From the NCBI RefSeq assembly GCF_009727055.1, contig NC_052359.1, forward strand, positions 59,776,936-59,840,935: DNA of 64,000 nt. The letters are read 5' to 3'. The stretch's first letter is position 1. The number at the start of each line of letters is the position of its first letter. Shown here one piece after another: positions 38,280 to 47,560 of the stretch. Under the pieces are notes generated by a model, which made no database searches, was not told where the DNA came from, and saw nothing but the letters and a program-made list of their open reading frames with translations. Source of the DNA: Benincasa hispida. Lineage: Eukaryota; Streptophyta; Magnoliopsida; Cucurbitales; Cucurbitaceae. The translations under genes were made by a program, and so were the position numbers.

Positions 38280-38985
38280 TGACATGGAAGAAACTTCATT
38301 ATTTGAAGAAGATATTTACTCATCATTTGTATTTTGTAGTTGTAACTTGTTAGATTAAAATCTTAATGAGGTTGTCTTTCTCTTCTTAATCTTAGTTATG
38401 GACAATGAAAAAGACATTCACCAGATTTTGCAAAGGTTTGAATTCTTGATTAAGCATTTATCATTTGATTTTAATGTAATTTGGTTGTATTTGACAATTG
38501 ACTTTATGTTTTATTGTAATTGAGTTGTATTTGACAATTGAATTTATGTTTCTATTTGTGTCATATACTCTCGACTCTCATATTAGTTTTTTTTTCAAAT
38601 ATATATGTAATATGTATTAGAGGTTCTTTAAGCAATTAAGCGAAGCGAACAGTAACACAATCCCAAACAATGACATGTTAATTGTTAAATATTAAGGGTT
38701 GTCAAATCAAATCATATAAATATCTTATTTTTAATACCTCTAAACTAGCTCTATCCTATAAGTATTAAAATAATAAAATGTGAAATAGTATTTTGAATTC
38801 TGAATTACAATCACAAATTAAGGGAGAACTAAACATGAATGATAAGGAAGTTAATAAATAGTTGATTTTTTATTTGTATTAAAAAATTGCTATTTATAAC
38901 TAAATATAACTTATTTTAAAGGATTTTTTCTTAGAATTTTAATAAATAAATATAATTTATTTTAAAGGAAGAAAGACGAAAAAAA
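38280..38985. other. AT-rich 3' part of the hAT element
   Basis: No gene. It lies between the transposase and the GGTCGG-rich right subterminal zone. Confidence 0.5.
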
Positions 38986-39111
38986 AGGGAAAAAAACGGA
39001 ACTGACCAAAACTGACCGATAGACCGACCGGTCGACCGTTTGTGTTTCTGTTTAGTTGACGATCGGGACCGATTTGGGCATATTCCAAACCGATTCTGGT
39101 CGGTTCGGGGT

Positions 39112-39149
39112 CTGTCTCTTATACACATCTAGATGTGTATAAGAGACAG
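39112..39149. other. Nextera mate-pair junction adapter, copy 1 (artefact)
   Basis: A perfect 38-bp palindrome: the 19-bp Tn5 mosaic end CTGTCTCTTATACACATCT followed by its reverse complement. This exact joined form is the circularisation junction of Nextera mate-pair libraries. It is not plant DNA. Confidence 0.98.
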
Positions 39150-39265
39150 CACCAAACTTGCTCTCTCCTTTCACCCTTTCTTACCAAACCCTCTCTTCTC
39201 CTTGGCCGTTCGAATCCCCAAAGTTTTCGTTGTTCCGATCGTTGTCGTCACCAGCGTTGTTAGGG
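39150..39265. other. Short segment between adapters 1 and 2
   Basis: Its last 73 bp (39193-39265) repeat 39431-39503 with one difference. It is probably a read fragment placed twice. Confidence 0.8.
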
Positions 39266-39303
39266 CTGTCTCTTATACACATCTAGATGTGTATAAGAGA
39301 CAG
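39266..39303. other. Nextera mate-pair junction adapter, copy 2 (artefact)
   Basis: Identical 38-bp sequence to the one at 39112. Confidence 0.98.
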
Positions 39304-39392
39304 GATCAGGACCAATTTGGACATATTCCAAACCGATTCTGGTCGGTTCGGGGTCGGTCTGGTCGGAAAATCGACTCCGATTTATGTATGAT
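39304..39392. other. Short segment between adapters 2 and 3
   Basis: Matches 39061-39111 with a few differences (hAT right subterminal zone) and adds about 38 bp more of GGTCGG-rich DNA ending TTTATGTATGAT, perhaps the real hAT end. Confidence 0.75.
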
Positions 39393-39430
39393 CTGTCTCT
39401 TATACACATCTAGATGTGTATAAGAGACAG
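39393..39430. other. Nextera mate-pair junction adapter, copy 3 (artefact)
   Basis: Identical 38-bp sequence to the ones at 39112 and 39266. Confidence 0.98.
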
Positions 39431-39640
39431 CTCTTCTCCTTGGCCGTTCGAATCCCCAAAGTTTTCGTTGTTCCGATCGTTGTCGTCACCGGCGTTGTTA
39501 GGGTCTCTGTCGTCGTCGGTGGTTGGTCTCTGTCATCCGATCGTTGTTGTGGGCGTTGTTCGATCGTTTCCGTGGGCATTATCGTGCGTCTCTGTCGTCT
39601 TCAACAACGTTGTCCAGTCGTTGTCATGGTCTCTATCACC

Positions 39641-39850
39641 GATATTGGTTGGATCTGTAGATTTGGGTCACCGGCGTTGGTGGATCGTCATCGACGTAGT
39701 GGAGTTCGTCGTTCATTACAGAATAAGTACGACATTGGTTGGATCTGTAGATTTGGATATGTAGATTTGGTTGGATCTGTAGATTTGGATTGTTAAGAAG
39801 TAAAACATATCGTCACCGACGTTCAACATTGGTTGGATTTGTAGATTTGG
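39641..39850 (+). repeat. GGATCTGTAGATTTGG tandem-like repeats
   Basis: At least four copies of TTGGTTGGATCTGTAGATTTGG or close variants within 210 bp. They may be subterminal repeats of the surrounding element. Confidence 0.6.
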
Positions 39851-40064
39851 AGTATGTCGGTGTTCGATCTACTCATGGGTCTTTCGATCTGGTTTTTCTT
39901 CTGTTGTAACTTGGCCTTTCGTTAGGTTGCTATCATTCATTTTAAGAATTACATTACTAAGAACTGGTCCCTCGTTGACCCAGGTAATAGATATGTTTGT
40001 TGAATTGTTATTGGAATCATTGGCTAGTTTTGGTGGCTTAATTGTTCTTGTTGAAATGATGTAG

Positions 40065-40503
40065 ATGAACAACAGAAGATATCTGAGAGTGATAAAAATG
40101 CAGTCCGGAAGAACATTCTTCCATTCTTGTCACAGGTTCCATGTTTGTTGAGGTAAGTGTTTGTTGTCTATTTATGTATGATGTAGAATAGCGGTTGAAG
40201 ACTGCCTTTTTGAATATTTTGGGTATAATAGGAGTTTAGGAAACTCATTGTTCTATGAACAATCTTTTTAAATTTGGTAACTTCTAAAAATAATTGACTA
40301 TGATATGTGTGGATCTGAATTCTTTCTGTTGCTTCAACATTGTGCATATGCAGGGTACAGCTTAGGGAGTGCTTAAAGTCTATCATTCATGCTGATTATC
40401 CGGAGCAATGGTCGTGTCTTCTTGATTGAGTGAAAGAAAATTTACAAGCTCCAAACGTTTATGGGGCTTTATTTGTGTTGCGAATTCTCGCTAAAAAATA
40501 TGA
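40065..40503 (+). pseudogene. Importin-beta-like (SAD2 / importin-7/8 type) gene fragment
   Basis: Two neighbouring exons with an intact GT-AG intron. Exon 40065-40152 gives KISESDKNAVRKNILPFLSQ then VPCLLR; exon 40354-40503 gives RVQLRECLKSIIHADYPEQW and VYGALFVLRILAKKYE, as in the N-terminal HEAT repeats of the SAD2-type nuclear import receptor. A TGA at 40427-40429 replaces the tryptophan codon of the family's LLDWVK phrase. All other exons are missing. A 39-bp direct repeat flanks the fragment (39866-39904; 40561-40599). Presence of the intron shows it was copied from DNA, not from mRNA. Confidence 0.85.
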
Positions 40504-40651
40504 GTGAGTATATTATGTTTTTTAGTTGTGGGTTTTTCCGATCCGGTCGTCTACTTGTCTGATCTACTCATGGGTCTTCCGATCCGGTTTTTCTTCTGTG
40601 TAGTTTGAATTTTCTTTAGTTATGAAGCAATAGCAATGTGAATAAGTTGAA

Positions 40652-41902
40652 ATTTAAACAGTCAATAGGTTCATTACAGATAGAGAAATCTATCTTTCCA
40701 TGTTCCTATGCTTTGTTGCTATCTTTAAAGTCATTATTATTTCTTTCAGGATAATTTCTCTTAAAGTGACCTTCTTTATGACAGTGATAGCACTTAATCA
40801 CCGGTTTTTGCCTATGAAATCTCTGCCCCTTTATAAACTTTTCTTTTTGAAATGATTGTTCTTCCCCTTTGTTCTTCCAGCTACTTATATCTGATGGTGC
40901 ACGTACTGCATCAGTGGAGATATTTGGTAATTAATTAAGAAGAATGGATGCTTCACTTTATTTGCCTAGTTTCTCCTCTGTTTGATTTATTTCTGATGTT
41001 AGTCTTCTACAGTCATCTAGGTTCTCATCCATTGTTTTGCAATATTCATCTTGAATGAGAACAACTTTTCTCTCAAGAAAATTTTATTTGACACATCCTT
41101 TTTCTCATATAAAGCTTCTAATTTATTCAAAACTTCATATGTTGTGCATTCATCAATTACTTGCCTTAGTATGTTGTCAGTTACATTCAATAAAAAAGTT
41201 CTTCTGTAGGCTACTTCTTCAATATTCTGTTTCTTTACTTGAGTTAGGGTTGTAGGCAATGTCTTAGGATCTTATAATCCTTTTAAGGTCTTTTGATATG
41301 TCAATATCATTTTAATCTTCTTTGACCACAAATTAAAATCATTATTTTCAGTGAACTTTTCAATTGTGTACTTCTCTACTGCCATTGATAAGTTCTTTTC
41401 CAAGTTTTGATACCAAATTGTAAAGAGAAAACAACTACACATGTCTCACTGTAAAAGGTAATACAACAATTGAATATGATTGTCTTTCTTCTTTACTCTT
41501 CTGATGAACGTGCAAATTCTCTCTAAAATTCTCTGATCTCTCTATTCACTCACAACAAATCCATGGAGACAAAATTTGTATAAAGAACTAGATGAAGATT
41601 AAGGAAAGTAGAAGAGAAACACCTGATTTATAGTGGTTCGGCTTATTTATTCCTACATTCACTCCAGAGAATAGCCATTGACATCTTTATTCAAGATCAA
41701 AATCAAGAAGCAGACATTAAAAAGCACAATCAGGTTCGATTCTTCACAAAGACTTCTTCTCCCTCTTACAACCCTAATTACAAAGCTCAAATCTTTTGCA
41801 TTGATTTAAACAGTCAATAGGTTCATTCAGAAGAAGTACTCAATAGGTTCCTTTGAATTACTAAGCAAAACAGCTCCCATACAAGCACTTTCCCTTCTAA
41901 CA
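40652..41902 (-). mobile_element. Truncated copia element (5' LTR plus gag)
   Basis: On the minus strand: LTR 41902-41419 (TGTTAGAAGGG to TTTACA), then a primer-binding site TGGTATCAAAAC (41415-41404), then gag from ATG at 41385. The gag carries TENNDFNLWSKKIKMI, RRTFLLNVTDNILRQVIDE and NKLEALYEKKDVSNKIFLRE, and a zinc knuckle KCYHCHKEGHFKRNY near 40750-40800 whose last Cys has become Tyr. pol is missing. A 24-bp piece of LTR sequence (40652-40675, matching 41804-41827) marks the truncated left end. Confidence 0.82.
41419..41902 (-). repeat. 5' LTR of the truncated copia element
   Basis: 484 bp, with plus-strand ends TGTAAAGAG and TTCTAACA. It has no full partner in this window. Confidence 0.75.
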
Positions 41903-41907
41903 GTTGG

Positions 41908-42546
41908 TCCGTTCATTAACTATTGCCTTACTAGCAAATCTCTACTGAAATACAACTACACTTTTGGTGCATTTGTAAGTTGTTATTCCGATATCTCTCT
42001 TTTTCAAACTTTGTATTCGTTTCGCTTTTACTTCCGAAGTTTAATCTATCTTTAATGAATGTTGCAGTGTGTCATATTATTGTCATGCTCCCTAGCTGTG
42101 TTCTGCAACATCAGTCAATACCTGGGCAGTTGAAATTAAGAAAAAAGCATCATTTTAATATTCGATTTAAATTATTTGATCATTCGATAAGCATCACTAC
42201 AAAATTTTGCCTTGAATGTACCATTTATGCACATTCCAAATAAGCATGGTTAGTTGAATATGAATTTGATAACATTTTCACTTTCAATCCTTTGTCTTAA
42301 ACCTTTTTTGTTTATGTGTTTTTTAGTTGTACAATTAAAGTTCATCTTACGGCTACACTTATTTATGTTAGAATGCCCTGCGAATCCATGCCAAATGATT
42401 TTTCCCCTCCTTTAGGCACGGTGTCTAATATATGCTCCAATTAAAGAGCTTCTAATGTTGTTACCCTCCAATGAAACCTTCTTTTTTATTTTTTCTTTGT
42501 AACATCTGTCTTCTAAATGATCATCATGGTTTTTATCTTTTTCTAG
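41908..42546. other. Spacer between copia fragment and MED16 fragment
   Basis: No exon recognised; probably intron or flanking DNA carried with the MED16 fragment. Confidence 0.4.
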
Positions 42547-43660
42547 TTCCAATGCAAACCCACCATTTTGGATCCTCATTCACATTGTGATTTCAGAGCG
42601 ACCGACAGAGTGTGCCGTGTTTAATGTCATTGCAAGTATGTTGTGTAATATACCTCAACGTTCTATTACTTTTTAACTTTATGGTGATATTTTACTGGCG
42701 GATTCTTTGCAACCACCAAGCATGGAGATTTTAGTATGTCATTTTGTAAAGTTGGGGAACTTATAAGCCTAGAATTTTGGGTGTAACCACTGTTGAGTCG
42801 TTTTGGTTTTATTAGTATTCTTTTGTTTTGTTATCTTGCAGCTGTTAGTTTTATTTTTGTTTCAGATCTTGGATTCTTTAATTTATTTTTGCTATTTATT
42901 TGGGTAGGTAGGCAGTTAGCTTGGGCCTTTCTCTATACATAAGACCTTTATTTTGTAAAGAGGTTACTGTTTTTGATAAAATTCTCTTAGCTTTGGTTGT
43001 TTACATCGAATTTTAAGCCCCTATGGGTTGGACTAGTGGTCAAGGTCATGTAAATGATAAAGATCTTAGTGGGAATGATTCAAGCCAGTGGCCACTTATG
43101 CAGGATTTAATATTCTATGAGTTATTTTGGCAACTAAATTTAGTAGGCCTACATAGTTCCTCTGTGAGAATAGTCAAGGTGTGCAAGCTGACTTAAAGAC
43201 TTGCATATAAAAAAAATCCTAAAGTTTTACCGTCCGATAAGATGATCGTCTGTAATCTTTTTATTGTATATTCTTGATAATCATTCTCTACATTTTCTTG
43301 CCCTTGTAATGGTTTGTCATATCAGAATTAGTGACTATTTACGTAGTCTAACGAGTAAAGAACTTGGGAGAAAGTTGAGTTTATTTTGGATAGACGAGGT
43401 ATTAGTAGAGCACCATTGTTTCAAAAGGGGAAAAAAATTGAGGACATAATTTTTTCATGATTTGTCCTCATATGCATTTTATTTTCCTCGTTTGGAATCT
43501 TAAAACATTCTTGAAATTTTCAGTAAAATGTATTTCACAATCTGCAGATTCTCCACGCGATTCTGTACAATTTATTGAATGGTCCCCAACTTCCTGTCCA
43601 CGTGCTCTGCTAATAGCTAATTTCCATGGGAGGACAACTATTTGGACTCAACCTTCTCGT
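42547..43660 (+). pseudogene. Mediator subunit 16 (MED16/SFR6) gene fragment
   Basis: Two neighbouring exons with a 912-bp GT-AG intron. Exon 42547-42635 gives SNANPPFWILIHIVISERPT then ECAVFNVIA; exon 43548-43660 gives SPRDSVQFIEWSPTSCPRAL and LIANFHGRTTIWTQPSR. This is the conserved N-terminal WD-like region of the plant Mediator tail subunit MED16, which controls stress-related transcription. The codon spanning the splice site reads Asn where the family has Asp. Only this part is present, so it cannot make a Mediator subunit. Both visible exons are open. Confidence 0.88.
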
Positions 43661-44424
43661 GTAAGCTCAAATCATATATTCTCTTGACAAATGTAATGGT
43701 TATGTTTCTCTCTTTCAAAATCAAGGTCTCATAATAATTGGTGTTTTAATCAAGGGTTCATGTCACGAGCTTTGCCTATTAGTGGTCTTGCATGTGCTCT
43801 TGACTATATATGAGCATACATCTTTTCTTGTTTTAATTTTCTTTACCGTTCTATTTTCATCTAGGGTTCAGCTTTTGGGTAATATATGTATGAATCCTAG
43901 ATGAATTGTTGATTTTGATATTATTTACCATCTGTTAGCCTAGATGTTTTCTGTTAGCCTATTATTTACCATTTATTTGCTATGTACTACAGACAAATGT
44001 TGATGGTCTGTTATAAATAGTTATTGATTTTGATATTATTTAACATCTGTTAACCTAGATGTTTTCTTTTAAAGCAAATAATTGACTTGTGTAGGCCTTT
44101 GTTTGTGGTTGAATTCTTGATTTGTTCTAATTGTAATATTATACGAGTGATTTTCATGCACTACCACCAGATCTTCGCTGTTAATCCTAATTCTTATATT
44201 ATTTTTAAAAACATTATACGAGTGAAATTGCTTTATCACATGCAAATAAAGTAAAATGTGTGGCGGTAAATTTATTTCTTTTTTTTTTTTTGGTTTGATT
44301 AATCTAGATTCTTTGATTTTTATTTACTAACGAGTATGGAAGGAAGGCTGGATAAAAATAAGATAGAGCAAGGTTGGGTATGTTTTGCAGGTAAAGAGGG
44401 AGAGAGCAGAATGTGAGGCATTAG
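43661..44424. other. Spacer between MED16 and HISN3 fragments
   Basis: No exon recognised. An internal duplication of TTGATATTATTTAACATCTG-like DNA lies around 43915-44065. Confidence 0.45.
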
Positions 44425-44862
44425 GATAAATTCAGAAAATGTTTCTAGTTATATTGAAGAAGGAGCTAGCCATGCCATTGCTACTTCAATAAGTTCTTTC
44501 CTTTTATCTATTTATGTGTTCAATAATGGACAAATGGATCTTACAAGGCTTAAAGATCTTGTTCGCATTGTTGGGAGACAGAGGCTTGTGTTGTATCTTA
44601 GTTATAGAAAAAAGATACTTCTTTTTGTGTTATTGTTGCTGAGTTTAGAAGCTGTCATGATTGATTAACATCCTAAGTTATGGTTAACCCTTTAGATGTA
44701 AAAAGTCACCCAAAGTCATCTACATTGAAACGAACAAAACATCTTGTAGCTTGGGGCTTCACTAAAATTTGTCTATGCTCATGCATTGATTAACATTTAA
44801 TTTCGATTTAGGAAGGTAAAATGCAATTGTGACAGGTAGATGGCAGAAGTTCAGTGATGTAT
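44425..44862 (+). pseudogene. HISN3 (BBMII isomerase, HisA-type) gene fragment
   Basis: Matches the histidine-pathway enzyme 5'-ProFAR isomerase. Exon 44425-44613 gives [20 protein letters not shown], then after an 8-codon insertion [20 protein letters not shown] and [12 protein letters not shown] second piece at 44812-44862 gives AIVTGRWQKFSDV, where the family has TDRWQKFSDV. A stop (TAA, near 44817) opens the second piece and the donor site after RKK is lost (AAGATA). It lacks the active-site ends, so it is a dead fragment. Confidence 0.85.
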
Positions 44863-44869
44863 TTTTGTG

Positions 44870-45700
44870 TTGTATTTGCTTTTAGTTACATAAAATTTGA
44901 ATCAAATTCGTGTTTGGAATCTTGTTTAGATAATCTAAGATTGACCCTCGATAGAATCTTTTAGTTGGAGATGTTTTTTGTGGTTTCATTTGATTGAATT
45001 CTTGTATCAATTGGTGTGCTTTTTAGATGCCTGAAATTTTGGTGTTGCTTTAGGGGGCTTTTTACTTTTTAGTTATATGGATAATGTAAAACTTTTTAGT
45101 TGAATATGCTAGCCTCGTACGTAAATTATTTATTTTTTATATAGCACTAGCTTTTTAGTTGAATATGGACGTAAACTTATGTTGAATTTATCTTCTTTTT
45201 TTTTTTCCTTTTTGTAGTTCAATACAAAAGATGCATATACGCAAGGAGAGATCGATGTAATTCGGACCCAATGAGTAAGTTTTGTTGGTCGATTTTTGTA
45301 AGGATGTAATTCTTGTTTTTTGTCTCAATAGAATGTAAATGCTAGCTTAGAATGAATGTAAATGTAATGGATTGGAAGGAAAATATTGATGGGCTCGCCA
45401 TGCAAATATTCTGATTCTGATATTGTTTTGCAAATTTTGGTGGATAAATTCATGGGTGGAAGACAAATATTGATGAGTATATGTAATGGATTGGAATAAT
45501 TGATTCTTGTTTGTGGATAAATTCATAGGTGGAAGACAAATATTGATGGGCTCGCCCTGCAAAATTTTCTATACTTTTTAATATAAAACACGGACATTTC
45601 CTGACCCAACACGAGACATATAATGTCGTTTTTAACTTATTTGACCAAAAAAATGGATTCGGCAACGGAATTTAAAAAAAAAAAAAATCAGATTCAGACT
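44870..45700. other. Spacer with short direct repeats
   Basis: Two copies of a phrase like GTGGATAAATTCATGGGTGG plus AGACAAATATTGATG (about 45440-45475 and 45515-45550). A possible further exon-like piece, FNTKDAYTQGEIDVIRTQ, lies near 45220-45270; I do not recognise its gene. Confidence 0.4.
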
Positions 45701-45739
45701 TCAATGTCGGTTAAGAATTTAAAAAAAAAAAAAAAAACA

Positions 45740-45962
45740 AGTTTTAATGTCGGTTGTAACTGACATTAAAGACCTTTAATCACTAAAGACCTTCAATGTC
45801 GGTTAAGACCTTCAATTTCGGTTGCAACTGACATTGAAGGCTGTGTTAATGGTGTTATTGAAGCCCTTTAATGTCGGTTTAAAACCGACATTGATGGGCT
45901 TTAATAACACTATCTTTAATGCTGGTTGCCAACCAACATTAAAGCCCGAATTTCTTCTAGTA
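45740..45962. repeat. CACTA-like subterminal inverted units
   Basis: At least four units of AATGTCGGTT or its complement AACCGACATT, arranged as small hairpins such as TTTAATGTCGGTTTAAAACC (45873 on). The element ends at TTCTTCTAGTA. Confidence 0.65.
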
Positions 45963-46369
45963 TGTTACATCTAGTTGTTACTATTTCGTGGTATGGTCTT
46001 ATGTAAACTCATTGCATAGGATACCTTCACTTGCATGTCAACTACATTAACGCATTGGATCATTGCGTTTGTATCAAATACAAAGTGGAATGTATCCATA
46101 ATGTTACCAAGATAAGATACCAAGCCTTATCCCGATACTGTAGTGCTTCAGGCTATGTCTTGGACATTGATTCCTGTATGTCTCTGAATATAGTAAAGAC
46201 TCCTAAGGCAGTCTTGGATGTTAGTTTATTGAATTTAGAGTTCTTAAGACAAAAATAGACAAACAACACAAACATTAACATTTATTGAATTACCATATAT
46301 AACTCTTTATTGATGACAATCAATTAATAACGTTTACTATCTACCAGTTTTAGGGCATAAAACCCAACA
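45963..46369 (-). mobile_element. Solo LTR 2, right arm
   Basis: Continues the LTR left off at 35393: the order of phrases AACTCATTGCA, CGCATTGGATCA, GTATCAAATACAAAGTGG and GTTACCAAGATAAG follows the reverse of solo LTR 1. It ends with GGCATAAAACCCAACA. About 50 bp relative to solo LTR 1 is missing at the break. Confidence 0.85.
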
Positions 46370-47560
46370 TTTTTATCAAATCGACTTTAACAATAAGTTC
46401 CATGATATCAGGACATTCCCGAGCTCTATCAAACAGTTCTTTCTAAGTAAAAATCTTCCTCTTAATCACATACTTCCAGTAGACAGCGCTTTCCTTAGAA
46501 TGAAATGAAACATCGGCAAAAGGAACAGGCAATAACAAAAGAAGTAGACTTTTTCTTCTAAGCTCGAGCAGATACACAAGTAACTGGACCTTGAACTTTT
46601 TCAAAGTCTTCTTCAAAGTTACTTTTCAGAGCCCAACCTCTAGAGGACTCGGACACTTCTCAACATCATCATCATCTGAACTATCTTCAGGTTTCTCATC
46701 ATCATCGGACCTATCTTCAGGTGTCTCATAATCTGCACTTGTATATACTCTAAAACTTTCATCTTGGATAACATTAGACTCAGAGGTACATCATCTCGAG
46801 AAGAATCCTCAGACACATGAGGATCATTAGATGGTCTTGCTGAGCACTCACCCATTTCAATTTGATCATGTCAACATTTATTCTGCCATTTTGAACATTC
46901 TCTCCAACCACTCTTCCAACATTCTCAATCGTAGGAAACTAATTAACAAATTCTTTAACAACTTGATAATTTTTATCAGCAACACAATCCGGATTAGAAG
47001 CTTTAGTAACACTTTTCTTATTAGACATGATAGTAATAGGTTTACTTGATCCATTAGCAGTAATATTCAAATCATCGCAAATATTCGAACCCAAAGTAGA
47101 GTTTTGCACAATGTGATCGATTATTTTCGAAAACTAACCACATTTAAAGGAATTTCATAACTAATTCTAGGGACATTAACATTCTCAGCAATAAGGCTAT
47201 TTTCATCGATAGAATCAACATTAGTTTGATCAGGGACAATCATTTCAGAAACCTTAACTTGTACACTTGAGGTTCACCATGATCAAACATAACATGTTTC
47301 TAAGAAACATGACTCACAATATAGTAATCTTGTTCAGACTCAGAAGAACTATTAGAAGTTGATTTATTTGAATCGGCCAAGATAGTCTTACCTGTCCTTC
47401 GAAAGAGAGTGAAACCCTCTCGTGCGCACATCATAGACATTTGTTCTTGTTGTTGGAACATCATCTTCCACAACCTTCTTCCTTTTAATTTTTCTTTGTA
47501 ACATACCATCTTTGCTTCAGGAACATAGGTTTTCTTTTGAGTATCCACCATCATGCAAAG
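46370..47560 (-). pseudogene. Retroelement plant-transposon ORF, N-terminal piece
   Basis: Begins MVDTQKKTYVPEAK at about 47550, like the MVNTRKG starts I associate with this ORF family. A long low-complexity acidic part follows (Ser/Glu/Asp-rich, 46640-47400). Near the left end it reads VPFADVSFHSKESAVYWKYV then a stop, then ELFDRARECPDIMELIVKVD and LIK, which continues in frame into TILNLGPYYP at 33954. Several stops and frame changes. Role in the element unknown; not a recognised polymerase or integrase. Confidence 0.75.

Larger units (their letters stand above)
35394..39111 (+). mobile_element. hAT transposon, right end lost in an artefact zone
   Basis: It starts at ATGAGCACGTTAGACCG, like plant hAT ends with a GGATGAGCA core. 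Subterminal DNA is rich in GACCGA / GGTCGG words at both sides (35410-35560; 38990-39111). The transposase at 36190-38270 is of the BED-finger hAT class. The right end runs into adapter sequence at 39112, so the true 3' terminus and the 8-bp duplication cannot be read; a possible continuation is at 39304-39392. Confidence 0.8.
39431..45962 (+). mobile_element. Gene-fragment-carrying element (Pack-CACTA- or Helitron-like), left end unknown
   Basis: A block holding exon-intron fragments of three unrelated host genes, all on the plus strand, plus a copia fragment. Its right end has several inverted units of the type AATGTCGGTT..AACCGACATT (45740-45945) and finishes GAATTTCTTCTAGTA. Read on the minus strand this is TACTAGAAGAAATTC, close to the CACTA start. 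The same end also reads CTAG followed by T with a hairpin 15 bp before, the signature of a Helitron 3' end. No left terminus was found. No transposase is encoded in the block. Confidence 0.55.

Noticed and set aside
39133..39796. Open frames starting MCIRDS or MYKRQ
   Set aside because: They begin inside the Nextera adapters; the first residues are translated adapter sequence and the rest matches nothing known.
40065..40503. Functional importin gene
   Set aside because: Two exons only, with an in-frame stop replacing a conserved tryptophan.
42547..43660. Functional MED16 gene
   Set aside because: Only two of many exons are present, embedded among fragments of other genes and transposons.
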